Assembly (NCBI GenBank): GCA_028716365.1
Contig: JAQUPZ010000001.1
Coordinates: 248,001-312,000 of the forward strand
DNA length: 64,000 nucleotides
From: Kiritimatiellia bacterium
GTDB lineage: Bacteria > Verrucomicrobiota > Kiritimatiellia > UBA8416 > YA12-FULL-48-11
Direction: 5' to 3'
Positions 18,368-26,798 of the stretch are shown piece by piece. Both the position numbers and the translations under genes were made by a program. A model generated the notes under the pieces. That model was given only the letters and a program-made list of their open reading frames with translations. It was not told the origin of the DNA and made no database searches. The number at the start of each line of letters is the position of its first letter. Positions within the stretch are counted from its first letter, which is position 1.

Positions 18368-19042
18368 CTACGATGAATGTCTACTCCTTATTTTAGAATT
18401 GAATGGGATAAAGCCAAGAATCTTTATCTTGCCCAAAGCAGCTATTGTCTGGAAATTATCTTTCTCAATATATCCCGGGCGGCCGGGTTTTGACTGGTTG
18501 AAAATTACACCTTTTAAATCCAATCCTGCGCGTTTTATTTCCCTGATCGAGAGCAGAGCGTGATTGATTGTTCCAAGTCCGGGGCTTGCCACAAGGATTA
18601 CAGGTAATCGGAGTATTTTCATCAGATCAAGCATTGTTTTCTTTCCGTTAATCGGAACAAGAACACCGCCAGCTCCTTCAACAATCACGGCCTGATGTTT
18701 CCTGTATAATTTCTTGAATGAATGAACAATCCTGTTAAATGAAATGGTTTTTCGCGCTATTCTGGCGGCCAGATGAGGAGAACAGGCGGGTTTGAACCTG
18801 TACGGGCACATCAGTTTCCTGTCGGTGGCCGTGGTCTTGATGCCGGTAAAATTCAGGACAAATTCAATATCCTGTGCAACAAGTTTTCCCTTTCTGGTAC
18901 TGCATCCGGTTTGAACCGGTTTCATCGGGACGGCATCAATACCGGATTTACGCAGGCTGGCAAGTAAAACAGCTGAAGCCAGAGTCTTCCCGATACCAGT
19001 GTCGGTTCCTGTTATGAATAAGTCGTTTGCCATATTTTCCAT
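18368..19042 (-). CDS. bioD: ATP-dependent dethiobiotin synthetase
   Basis: BioD closes the ureido ring of dethiobiotin from diaminopelargonate, CO2 and ATP. The 224-residue product has the P-loop GTDTGIGKT at residues 12-20, the substrate loop MKPVQTGC and VEGAGGVLVPIN near 115, all standard for the family. NQSKPGRPGYIEKDN lies where the nucleotide base is read. The start may be ATG 19042 or the ATG three codons later (MANDLF). It is separated from bioC by 99 bases that hold two hairpin repeats, whereas all other junctions between bioF and the lipoprotein gene are overlapping or nearly so. Confidence 0.94.
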   Translation of the reverse strand: MENMANDLFITGTDTGIGKTLASAVLLASLRKSGIDAVPMKPVQTGCSTRKGKLVAQDIEFVLNFTGIKTTATDRKLMCPYRFKPACSPHLAARIARKTISFNRIVHSFKKLYRKHQAVIVEGAGGVLVPINGKKTMLDLMKILRLPVILVASPGLGTINHALLSIREIKRAGLDLKGVIFNQSKPGRPGYIEKDNFQTIAALGKIKILGFIPFNSKIRSRHSS

Positions 19043-19089
19043 TTCTTTACGACGTTATAACTTTACAACATCATGATGTTTCATTTTTA

Positions 19090-19154
19090 CACGGCGATGT
19101 AACGCCGTGGCTACAACAATCGATGTGATGTAGCCGCCCCGTTATATCGGGGCG
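19090..19154. repeat. TGTAGC-hairpin pair inside the biotin operon
   Basis: Two hairpins face outward: CACGGCG-ATGTAA-CGCCGTG followed by GCTACAA, then about 13 bases, then TGTAGC followed by CGCCCCG-TTATAT-CGGGGCG and a run of T. The stems differ but the flank and loop are kept. The second hairpin extends into the last codons and the stop of bioC. On the plus strand it resembles an intrinsic terminator (stem then seven T), but the operon is transcribed from the other strand. Confidence 0.85.
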
Positions 19155-19954
19155 TTTTTTTCTTTAGCTACGACATACAATACTTTATGTGTGGCGAAGA
19201 CACTGCCACCGCTGCATTTATAATGGGTATTATAGTACGAAACAAGTCGTGCGAGGTCACTGCGATTCAAGGGGGTTTTTCCTGATGCAAACGGTCCGCC
19301 CGTTACACCCTGTTCATGCAGTGATTTCAATAAACAGGACGCCGACTTGAATGTGACACGGCATGTTTCGTTGTACTTGTGAATTATCTTCAGACCACAA
19401 CGCTTCAGGGAGTTTAAAATCTCTTTTTGAGCAGGTAATTGTTTGGAAACTCTTTTTGATGGTACAACTCTTTTCCGGGCGGTATGAAGTTCTGCCAGTG
19501 TACCCTTTACCATCATGCTGAATGCGAATATCCCGTTTTTTTTAAGAAGCGTCTGTACTTTCTGGAATGTTGTGTCAAGAGGAGGGATCCAGTGAAGTGA
19601 TGAACTGCTTGTTACCATGTCGAATCTGCCGAGTCCTGGCAATTCGCGAAAATCGCCGGTTATCCATTTAATATTTTGTTGTGATTTAAGCTGTTTCTTC
19701 GACTCAAGTATCATGCCTTTGGAAATGTCGGTAGCACATATTCTGGCCGACGGGAATTTTTTTGCCAGTTTTGCCGTAAGTATTCCTGTTCCACACCCGA
19801 TCTCGAGTATCGATTTAATTGCAGGATTATTATCAATCAATCTTATCAGTCGGGAAGCAGCTTTGGATTGAACGTCAGCATGGCGGTTATATGTATCTGC
19901 CGCGGCGGAAAAACGGCTGGCAACTGATTTTTGATCGTATCGCCTGATTGGCAT
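19142..19954 (-). CDS. bioC: Malonyl-ACP O-methyltransferase
   Basis: BioC methylates the free carboxyl of malonyl-ACP so that fatty acid synthesis can build the pimeloyl chain. The 270-residue product has the class I methyltransferase motif LEIGCGTGILTAKL, acidic ATDIS, and the BioC-typical VTSSSSLHWIPPLDTTF. N-terminal FSAAADTYNRHADVQSKAASRLI also matches BioC. Its ATG overlaps the bioH stop (TAATG). The C-terminus NAPI and the stop codon are encoded by one arm of a TGTAGC hairpin repeat, so the original end may have been replaced. Confidence 0.93.
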   Translation of the reverse strand: MPIRRYDQKSVASRFSAAADTYNRHADVQSKAASRLIRLIDNNPAIKSILEIGCGTGILTAKLAKKFPSARICATDISKGMILESKKQLKSQQNIKWITGDFRELPGLGRFDMVTSSSSLHWIPPLDTTFQKVQTLLKKNGIFAFSMMVKGTLAELHTARKRVVPSKRVSKQLPAQKEILNSLKRCGLKIIHKYNETCRVTFKSASCLLKSLHEQGVTGGPFASGKTPLNRSDLARLVSYYNTHYKCSGGSVFATHKVLYVVAKEKNAPI

Positions 19955-20700
19955 TATGCCTCCACAAAAGAGAGGATATCTTCTGCAATCAAGGCGGGAT
20001 GGTCAAGTATTAGAGTATGTCCCGTGTCATTGTGGACAACAAGGCGGCTGTTGGAAATATTACTCGCCAGAAATTCTCCGGCCGAAACAGGAATAATTTT
20101 GTCCTCTCTTCCATGAATAATCAGCGTTGGAACACGTATTTTTGACAATTCTAGGTGCAGATCGGCCTGGCGCAGGTAAACAAGCCCATCGCGCAGACAA
20201 TCGATGGTCAATGGCATGGCTCTTTGTATTTTCTGTTCCACGATTTGTCTGTTGTTCGTTTCTGGAAACATTGCATCGCGAAAGAAAGACGCAAGCGTTT
20301 CATCAGTTTTTTTTGTTATATTGACCGTCATGGCCCTGAGATTTGATTCGGGTACACCGCGGGGATAATCTTCACTGGCACAGAATCGTGCCGTTCCGCT
20401 TACGATAATCAGTTTATTTATCTGCAACGACAGGCTGGTTATTGCTTCCATGGCGATGAGTGCGCCCATGGACCAGGCAACGATGACCGAAGGCTCGCTG
20501 GATCGCGAGATGAGTCCCTGTAGGGCTTTTGCGTAGTGTGATACCGGCGGCAATGACTGAGAATTTATATCAGCCATGGAGAAGAGTTTGCCGGTTGATA
20601 TTGTCTGGATGTCATATTTCGGAGAAAGCAGCGAACATAATGGTGAAAGATCTTCTGCCGTATGCGCCCAGCCGGTGATAATTATCATTCTGCTGTTCAT
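19954..20700 (-). CDS. bioH: Pimeloyl-ACP methyl ester carboxylesterase, BioH-like alpha/beta hydrolase
   Basis: This hydrolase should cleave the methyl ester of pimeloyl-ACP, the step that ends chain elongation. The 248-residue product has the nucleophile elbow AWSMG with Ser77, the acid in HGREDKIIP and the base in NDTGHT, a full alpha/beta hydrolase triad. Identification as BioH rests on its place between bioC and bioF; other non-orthologous esterases (BioG, BioK, BioJ, BioV) fill this slot in some bacteria. I set the start at ATG 20700 because it overlaps the bioF stop as ATGA. The stop overlaps bioC as TAATG. Confidence 0.84.
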   Translation of the reverse strand: MNSRMIIITGWAHTAEDLSPLCSLLSPKYDIQTISTGKLFSMADINSQSLPPVSHYAKALQGLISRSSEPSVIVAWSMGALIAMEAITSLSLQINKLIIVSGTARFCASEDYPRGVPESNLRAMTVNITKKTDETLASFFRDAMFPETNNRQIVEQKIQRAMPLTIDCLRDGLVYLRQADLHLELSKIRVPTLIIHGREDKIIPVSAGEFLASNISNSRLVVHNDTGHTLILDHPALIAEDILSFVEA

Positions 20701-21869
20701 ATTATGCCTTTTTCTCTGGCGCATTCGGCAATGACCGTTGCGGCCCGCGTCATGTCTTCTTGTGTATGGGCGAGGGTAACCGAAAGCCTCAACCTTGCAG
20801 TTTCAGCAGGAACGGTGGGCGGCCGGATCGCGACAGCAAGAATATTTTTTCCGGCAAGTTCACGGGACAGTTCCAATGTTTTTGCCGGATTGCCCACCAT
20901 GACAGGTATTATCTGGCTTTCTGAAGAACCGGTTTTTAATCCGGCTTCGTTGAGTCTTTCGCGGAAGAATCTTGCATTATTCAATAGCGTCTTTCCCAGT
21001 TCGGGATTTGTTTTCAAAACTTTTAATGAGCCAAGCGCGGAACCAATCACGGCCGGCGGCAAAGCCGTGGTATAAATAAAAGTTCTTGCCTTGTTGATCA
21101 TGACTTCTTTTATCGATTCTGAGCAGGCAATGAAACCACCATAACCACCAAGAGCTTTACTTAGTGTTCCCATTGAAATGTTGACTAACGATTCAAGATT
21201 AAGCTCACGAACCAGGCCGCTTCCATTTGAACCGAAAATTCCAGTGGAATGTGCCTCATCGACCATTATCATTGCATTGTATTTCACTGCAATGTCTGCA
21301 ATCTGACGGAGTGGAGCAATATCTCCGTCCATGCTGAAGACGGATTCTGTTACAACAAGACGTCTACCTTTTGCAGGACATTTATTCATCAACACTGCAA
21401 GGTGTCCGGCATCATTGTGATTGAAACGGTGGAAGTTGGCCCTGCTCATGATAATTGCGTCAATTATGCTGGCGTGAACAAGTTTATCGGCGAATATATG
21501 GTCATCTCTTTCAACCAGTACAGGAATGGTTCCTGCATTGGCAAGCCAGCCGCTACCGAAAACAAGTGCCGCGGGATAACATTTCAGCTCGGCCAAAGCT
21601 TTTTCTAATTCTTTGTGGCAGGAGAGTGTACCGGACATGAGCCTGGAAGCAGTCGCGCCGCATCCGTATTTTTTCACGTAATCAATGGATGATTCAACAA
21701 CAACCGGATGATTGGCCAGGTTCAGGTAATCGTTGCTGGAGAAATTCAGGATGACTTTTCCATCAATGTGAATTTTACCGCCCGCTTCAGGCCGGACGAT
21801 CAGGTGCCGGTCGAGGGATTGGCTTTCCAATTCCTTCAAAATACTGCTTATCCATTCTTCGCTGTGCAT
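20697..21869 (-). CDS. bioF: 8-amino-7-oxononanoate synthase
   Basis: BioF condenses pimeloyl-ACP or -CoA with L-alanine to KAPA using PLP. The 390-residue alpha-oxoamine synthase has FSSNDYLNLANHP near 45, GATASRLMSG, VDEAHSTGIFG with the PLP Asp, and the Schiff-base lysine Lys238 in MGTLSKALGGYGG. Length is normal. It overlaps bioH by an ATGA junction. A palindromic repeat occupies most of the 148-base gap to bioB upstream. Confidence 0.95.
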   Translation of the reverse strand: MHSEEWISSILKELESQSLDRHLIVRPEAGGKIHIDGKVILNFSSNDYLNLANHPVVVESSIDYVKKYGCGATASRLMSGTLSCHKELEKALAELKCYPAALVFGSGWLANAGTIPVLVERDDHIFADKLVHASIIDAIIMSRANFHRFNHNDAGHLAVLMNKCPAKGRRLVVTESVFSMDGDIAPLRQIADIAVKYNAMIMVDEAHSTGIFGSNGSGLVRELNLESLVNISMGTLSKALGGYGGFIACSESIKEVMINKARTFIYTTALPPAVIGSALGSLKVLKTNPELGKTLLNNARFFRERLNEAGLKTGSSESQIIPVMVGNPAKTLELSRELAGKNILAVAIRPPTVPAETARLRLSVTLAHTQEDMTRAATVIAECAREKGII

Positions 21870-21911
21870 GGTTATTCCTGAGGCACAGAAATGTTCGTGT
21901 GTAACAGATCA

Positions 21912-21967
21912 GGTAGGGCGCGCAGTCCCTTGCGCGCCGCGGCGGTCGTGGAGCGGCCAGCCCTACC
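21912..21967. repeat. GGTAGGG...CCCTACC palindromic repeat between bioB and bioF
   Basis: A 56-base element bounded by the perfect 7-base inverted repeat GGTAGGG/CCCTACC contains two GC-rich inner palindromes (GCGCGC near 21918 and 21932). It occupies the bioB-bioF spacer of the operon. It is unlike the TGTAGC family in sequence and is a separate repeat type. Confidence 0.75.
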
Positions 21968-22017
21968 ATTCTTTGAGTATATGTCTTTCATGAGAACTTT
22001 GTGCCTCTGTGCCTTTC

Positions 22018-23004
22018 TTAACTTTGTCTTTTTTTCAGTTCCAAATCCTCAAGCATCTGAAGGTCCTGTTTAACATCCCTTCCCGCAACAGTTAGCAGGT
22101 TACCGATCATTATTCCCGTGGCTCCTGCGTAAAAAACCATTGACTGAAGATCTCGCAGATAAATACGGCCGGCGCAGACCTTTATTTCTGCTTTCGGGTT
22201 TGTAAGGCGGAACATGGCTACGCATCGCAGGATATCCAGCGGTTCCATCGGTGACATATGTTCCAGTTTTGTACCTTTTATTGGAACCAGGAAATTCAGC
22301 GGGATGGAATTAACTTTTTCCCGCTGGAGAGTAAACGCAAACTCGACTCGCTGTCTGATTGTTTCACCCATACCGAGAATACCACCGGAACATATTTCCA
22401 GTCCTGCTTTTTTTGCAGCCTTGAGGGTTTTCAGACGATCGGCATAGGAATGTGTGGTGCAGATTTTCGGGAAGAAACTTTCGGCGGTTTCAAGATTGTG
22501 ATGGAAACGTTTAAGGCCGACTGCTTTCAACTGTTTTAATCGTTCAACCGAAAGCGATCCGAGTGAAGCACACCATTCTACACCTTTCTTTTTGAAACTG
22601 TGTATGGCGTCACAAACCTGCTTTACACCTTTTATATCCAGCGATTCACCACTTGTCACTATTCCGAAATGGGTGATTGGAAATCTCGCCGCTGTTTTGT
22701 ATGCCTTGACTATCTGACTGCTGGAACGAAGGCCGTAAATCTCAATACTGGTCTTATGGTGTACAGACTGTGCGCAGAATTTGCAGTTTTCGGGACATGC
22801 ACCGCTTTTTGCATTGAGGATTGAACACATTATAACACGATCGCCGAAGAAATGCCTTCTCATCCGTGTGGCGGCAGCCATGATTTCCGGGAACTCACTC
22901 TGAGTCGAGTTAAGAATTGCCAGAGCAGTTTTTTCGGAAACGGTCACGCCCCGTTCTGATGCTGATCGGATTTCGTTAATAAAGTTAGCCATGTTGATAT
23001 CCAA
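22018..23004 (-). CDS. bioB: Biotin synthase
   Basis: BioB is the radical SAM enzyme that inserts sulfur into dethiobiotin. The 328-residue protein has the [4Fe-4S] motif CPENCKFC with Cys70, Cys74 and Cys77. Typical BioB segments follow: AKSGACPENCKFCAQS, HNLETAESFFPKICTTHSY, CSGGILGMGE, IPLNFLVPIKGT and VCAGRIYLRDLQ, the last providing the Arg ligand of the auxiliary [2Fe-2S] cluster. It is first in the operon. The start could be ATG 23004 or the ATG at MANF four codons later. I saw no clear BirA-type operator upstream; the region is filled with hairpin repeats. Confidence 0.95.
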   Translation of the reverse strand: MDINMANFINEIRSASERGVTVSEKTALAILNSTQSEFPEIMAAATRMRRHFFGDRVIMCSILNAKSGACPENCKFCAQSVHHKTSIEIYGLRSSSQIVKAYKTAARFPITHFGIVTSGESLDIKGVKQVCDAIHSFKKKGVEWCASLGSLSVERLKQLKAVGLKRFHHNLETAESFFPKICTTHSYADRLKTLKAAKKAGLEICSGGILGMGETIRQRVEFAFTLQREKVNSIPLNFLVPIKGTKLEHMSPMEPLDILRCVAMFRLTNPKAEIKVCAGRIYLRDLQSMVFYAGATGIMIGNLLTVAGRDVKQDLQMLEDLELKKRQS

Positions 23005-23041
23005 AATTCATATGAAAAAAGCTGATATTGTTTTCTTTATG

Positions 23042-23219
23042 CACGGCGATATAACGCCGTGGCTACAACTCTTTAAATATTACGAAATGTAGCCGCCCCG
23101 TTATATCGGGGCGATATTCTGCACGGCTACAATTGGAAATTCGAAGTATCTTGCTGTAGCCGCCTCGCTATGTCGAGGCGTTATTTCAAAAGCACGGCGA
23201 TGTAACGCCGTGGCTACAA
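23042..23219. repeat. Array of TGTAGC hairpins upstream of bioB
   Basis: Five units fill the gap between the transglutaminase-like gene and bioB. They are CACGGCG/CGCCGTG with GCTACAA (23042-23068), TGTAGC with CGCCCCG/CGGGGCG (23088-23113), a deleted remnant CACGGCTACAA (23122-23132), TGTAGC with CGCCTCG/CGAGGCG (23155-23180), and CACGGCG/CGCCGTG with GCTACAA (23193-23219). Stem bases change on both arms together while loop (TTATAT, ATGTAA, CTATG) and flank stay nearly fixed. Confidence 0.87.
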
Positions 23220-23231
23220 CTTGATGTAAAA

Positions 23232-24956
23232 TTACAATGGAACAGGCCAGGAAGCGGGGTTTAGCCCTTTGGTTGAACGGAATTCGTAATGAGAGGAATC
23301 ACAGGCGAGAACAATTTTATCAGGCGTAATGTCTAAATGAATTTCAGATTTTGGTAGTCGACTCCTGAGAATATTGGCCAGTAGAATAGCTTTTTCAAAG
23401 CCATCACCACGCCCATAGTTCCAGACTTCGTCGGGTTGAGCGAGACGACCGGATTCATCATAGATTGATTCATCCGGCATATTACTGATTTTTTCCAGCA
23501 ACGCCTTTGTATCGAGATTCCTGGCGCCATCAATGCATACCGGGTTACGGCAAACTGCCGCCATGATGAAAGGTTCTGTTTCGGTCCGGTTCAAGTCGCG
23601 GTATGCATAGAATGCCATATCGGCCACTGTGTTTCGTACCCTGATTTCTTCCAGCCGGGCAATAATCTGTTCGCGAGTCATAGACCGATCTATTGCAAGT
23701 TCACCCTGTTCCGGAACAAATTGTTTGTAAACATCAGGAAGACGGGGTTTGACGTGACAGAATTTCGAAAGGCCTGCAATGACCGCATCGCGATGCAGAC
23801 AGCCGGCTTCGAACTGGTTCTTTAATCTCTCAACATCTGCTTCCTTGTCGAGGTCAATTTTGTTCTCGCTTACAAAGTTTTCAATAGTATTTAAAAGTAT
23901 CCTTTCCGGGAGCGGACTGGAGCTGAATTCCTCCAGCTCAATTTCTGCCATGAGTTTTTCACGTGTATTACCGGTAAATTGATAAGGACTGCCATGCTCA
24001 TAGGCGAAAACGCGTTCTGCGGGCACATAATGATCCACTCCGTGAATTGGCCATTTTATCTGGAAACATTTCTGAAGGTAGCTGGCATCGCGAAGGAAAT
24101 TACCAAACAGGTTATTGTTAAATTTCACCTTAAGAAAGCGACTCAATTTGTTAGAGAAATTTGCATAGTGAGCCAGGCTGATAGTGGCTTTTTCATAAAC
24201 TGTGTGAATGTAGCCCGTCTCGTGGGTCACTACGGTAACCTGTTCGTTTTCCAGCGCCCGGCGAGCCTGGGCCGACAACTCGGTGCCGTTGAACCACATG
24301 TTTTTCGTAACAAGCCTGCGGTTGTTAGTAAGAATACCATCGCCAAGATCCACAAAATTCTGTGAATGCAGAGGTGTTGCCATCAGGTAGATATCTTTGA
24401 GCGGGACACCTGCTACAATAAAAAGAGCCGAGGCGTATAAAGCGGCCAGCGAAACACATTCACCGGCACCTGTTCCATAGTTGGGCTTGTGTTTGAAGGC
24501 ATCCATTGCCTCCACGGTTTCGGTTTTCCAGTAGGGAATGACGTTACCCTCATATTTATCCAGGCCGAAATGAGTTCTAATGTCTATATCGAAATAATAT
24601 TTATCACCTTCATAACCAAAAAGGGCATTTGATTTCTTGAGTGTATCCATATCGATGAAGTCTTTGAACCGGGAAATTTCGCGTTCTTTTGTTGTGAGGC
24701 CCCACGTATCCAGGTCGAGGTTGAAAACATAGTGGTCCATGATGTATTGCTTTAGCCTGGTGATCCGCCTGTATGGTGTCAGTTTATCAATACCGGCGAA
24801 CCATGGATCATCGAGCCAGCGCCAGATACGGGGTGACATGATATTGGCCAGCACGAGGCTGTACAATAACTCGGGGAAAATGAATATTTCCATATCAGAC
24901 AGCGTTACAGCTGATGATTTGCATTCAAGATCTTTTGATGAAGTGATCATTTTCAC
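23232..24956 (-). CDS. Transglutaminase-like protein with a second degenerate domain
   Basis: This 574-residue soluble protein has no signal peptide. A transglutaminase-like core lies at about 60-215: GTGAGECVSLAALYASAL with Cys167, HSQNFV with His197 and an Asp at 203 or 206. These fit a Cys-His-Asp triad of the protease-like branch of the superfamily. The C-terminal 70 residues contain NYGRGDGFEKAILLANILRSR, which has the G-x-x-x-K-A-x-x-L-x-x-x-L-R pattern around a transglutaminase cysteine, but Gly519 stands at the Cys position. HYEF follows at about 556. This looks like a second, inactive transglutaminase-type fold. The GTG start overlaps the stop of the metal permease, so the two are translationally coupled. 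Biological role unknown. Confidence 0.66.
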   Translation of the reverse strand: MKMITSSKDLECKSSAVTLSDMEIFIFPELLYSLVLANIMSPRIWRWLDDPWFAGIDKLTPYRRITRLKQYIMDHYVFNLDLDTWGLTTKEREISRFKDFIDMDTLKKSNALFGYEGDKYYFDIDIRTHFGLDKYEGNVIPYWKTETVEAMDAFKHKPNYGTGAGECVSLAALYASALFIVAGVPLKDIYLMATPLHSQNFVDLGDGILTNNRRLVTKNMWFNGTELSAQARRALENEQVTVVTHETGYIHTVYEKATISLAHYANFSNKLSRFLKVKFNNNLFGNFLRDASYLQKCFQIKWPIHGVDHYVPAERVFAYEHGSPYQFTGNTREKLMAEIELEEFSSSPLPERILLNTIENFVSENKIDLDKEADVERLKNQFEAGCLHRDAVIAGLSKFCHVKPRLPDVYKQFVPEQGELAIDRSMTREQIIARLEEIRVRNTVADMAFYAYRDLNRTETEPFIMAAVCRNPVCIDGARNLDTKALLEKISNMPDESIYDESGRLAQPDEVWNYGRGDGFEKAILLANILRSRLPKSEIHLDITPDKIVLACDSSHYEFRSTKGLNPASWPVPL

Positions 24957-26212
24957 CCTGTTCTTTTTTGTCTGTCGGCCTTTATTCCGGCTTTATACCC
25001 CAATTCTTCTACAACTTTGATTAATCCTGCAATATCATAATTATTGCCGGCTATTGAGGCGGTCCCATGGGAAAGGGAAACCTTCACGGATGTTACGCCA
25101 GGCATTTCTTCCAGTCCTCTTTGAATAGTTTCGGTACAATGAGAGCATGTCATACCTTTAATATTCAATACGGTGGACCAGATAACATCATGATCGTCAT
25201 GTTCATGTTTCCTTGATGGCCTTAGAAAGGTGGCCCCAAGCATTAAGATAACAGCCGCCGCGCTGGCGTACTGGAACCATTTGGGAAGCATCTCGTGAGT
25301 CATGTGTTCATATGAAAAGTTGCCAATTGTGAAGACACTGTCCAGAAGTATACCTGAGGCGAGCGCTGTCCCGGCGACAACAGCAAGGTATATCATGGTG
25401 GTACGTCTGCCCATGGTCTTCCAGATAATTGCAATTGTTGCTGCGTTTGTTGCAGGGCCCGTCATCAGGAAAACCAGCGCGGCGCCGGGCGTGATCCCTT
25501 TCATGATCATTGCTGCGGCGATTGGGACCGAAGCGGTGGCGCAAACGTATAACGGTATGCCGAAGGCCATCATTACAAACATCTGGACAATGCCGGATCC
25601 CATTTTCTCTGAAAAGAATCCGGTCGGAATAAAAGCCGATATGATTCCAGCAATCAACAATCCTATGATCAGCGGCCTGGCTATGTCGCGTGGCAGGGTT
25701 ACAAAGCCATAGTACAGCGCCCTGGGCAGCCAGTTTCTTTTCGGACCAGGAACACAGCATTCGTCCGTACATGTTTCCGGAATGTTTTTTGAAACATATC
25801 TGTCATCGACTGCCTCAATGAGCCAACCGCCCACCATACCACTTATGAAAGCCGCCAGCGGACGGAATATGGCAAACACCGGACCGAGCATACCGTATGT
25901 CACGGCAATACTGTCTACGCCTGTTTGTGGAGTGGAGATTAAAAATGCCGCTGTGGCACCTTTACTGGATCCATGGCGGCGAAGAGACGCCGCAACTGGA
26001 ATGACTCCGCACGAGCACAAGGGAAGGGGGACACCAATAAGTGAAGCTTTGAAAATCGGCCAGAAGCCATGTCCGCCAAGATGTTTTTCAACTATTTCAG
26101 GCGATACAAGAACAGAAAGAAAACCGGCAATCAGGAAGCCAAAAAGAAGATAAGGCGCCATTTCGCAAGTCGTCTGCCACAGATTTATTCCTATGGAAAC
26201 TATTATATCCAC
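24953..26212 (-). CDS. SO_0444/DUF318-type metal permease fused to an HMA domain
   Basis: The 419-residue inner-membrane permease has the PLCSCGVIPVAASL motif at about 63-76, the STPQTGVDS motif and a second-half repeat with MTGPATNAATI, characteristic of the DUF318 permease family of metal or metalloid efflux. A cysteine-bearing linker (CTDECCVPG) lies near 150. A C-terminal heavy-metal-associated domain (about 345-410) carries GMTCSHCTETI with the CxxC metal site. SO_0444-like members confer zinc or copper resistance, so efflux of a soft or transition metal is likely. It starts at GTG 26212, 29 bases after the cupin gene, and its stop overlaps the transglutaminase-like gene. Confidence 0.85.
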   Translation of the reverse strand: MDIIVSIGINLWQTTCEMAPYLLFGFLIAGFLSVLVSPEIVEKHLGGHGFWPIFKASLIGVPLPLCSCGVIPVAASLRRHGSSKGATAAFLISTPQTGVDSIAVTYGMLGPVFAIFRPLAAFISGMVGGWLIEAVDDRYVSKNIPETCTDECCVPGPKRNWLPRALYYGFVTLPRDIARPLIIGLLIAGIISAFIPTGFFSEKMGSGIVQMFVMMAFGIPLYVCATASVPIAAAMIMKGITPGAALVFLMTGPATNAATIAIIWKTMGRRTTMIYLAVVAGTALASGILLDSVFTIGNFSYEHMTHEMLPKWFQYASAAAVILMLGATFLRPSRKHEHDDHDVIWSTVLNIKGMTCSHCTETIQRGLEEMPGVTSVKVSLSHGTASIAGNNYDIAGLIKVVEELGYKAGIKADRQKRTG

Positions 26213-26241
26213 TTGGGTACATACCCTTCATACTGTATCTC

Positions 26242-26589
26242 TCAGCGTATCATTATGAGCAACATCTTAAAACGTTTTTCAGCTTTGACCGAATGTGGCA
26301 CATTGGCTGGCATGATTACCATTTCTCCCGCCTTTACCTTCACCAATTTGCCTCCGATGTTCAAATCAGCTTCACCTTCTATTACCTCAACAGTTGCATC
26401 ATAAGGTGAAGTATGTTCGCTCAACCCCTGACCTGTATCGAAAGAGAATAAAGTCAACGTACCTGTTTTTTTATCATGCAGGGTCTTGCTTACAACCGAA
26501 CCTCTTGCGTATTCGATTCCTTCAGCCAGCTTTATCAGTTTTCCACGTATATCTGTTTCTGCGTGTTCTACATTCTTATTATCAGTCAT
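26242..26589 (-). CDS. Small single-domain cupin
   Basis: The 115-residue protein is one cupin barrel: GQGLSEHTSPYDATVEVIEGEADLNIGG corresponds to motif 1 and MVIMPANVPHSV to motif 2. His and Glu ligands are partly present (Glu-His-Thr in motif 1, His in motif 2), so a metal site is possible but not complete by eye. AAGGAAGGG precedes the ATG. It leads a unit with the metal permease-HMA protein and the transglutaminase-like protein. A sensor, binding or protective role for a metal is inferred from this context only. Confidence 0.78.
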   Translation of the reverse strand: MTDNKNVEHAETDIRGKLIKLAEGIEYARGSVVSKTLHDKKTGTLTLFSFDTGQGLSEHTSPYDATVEVIEGEADLNIGGKLVKVKAGEMVIMPANVPHSVKAEKRFKMLLIMIR

Positions 26590-26772
26590 TTTTACCCTTC
26601 CTTAGTTTGAAAACACTATTTTATCAATATATACAATGCAGGATAAGTGCCAAGAAGCCCTAATACAGTCTTTATATGGTAAATGATTGTTTTGCAAACA
26701 GATGCAATAGCAGTTAAGGCCCTGCGTCTTTCACTGATGTCTCGTTATGTCCTGATAATCAAGACCTAAAAT

Positions 26773-26788
26773 AGAAAAATGAGACATT
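26773..26788. repeat. 16-bp direct repeat, copy downstream of mntP
   Basis: AGAAAAATGAGACATT occurs exactly here and at 27461-27476. The two copies bracket mntP. The surrounding bases differ, so the match is limited to 16 bases. Confidence 0.6.
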
Positions 26789-26798
26789 ACCGCAATGT

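Noticed and set aside
19131-19160. Intrinsic terminator of the biotin operon
   Set aside because: The T-run follows the hairpin on the plus strand, while the operon is transcribed from the minus strand; the same hairpin type occurs elsewhere without a T-run.
23005-23231. BirA-type operator before bioB
   Set aside because: No TTGTTAAC/GTTTACAA-like inverted repeat is visible; the region is mostly TGTAGC hairpins.
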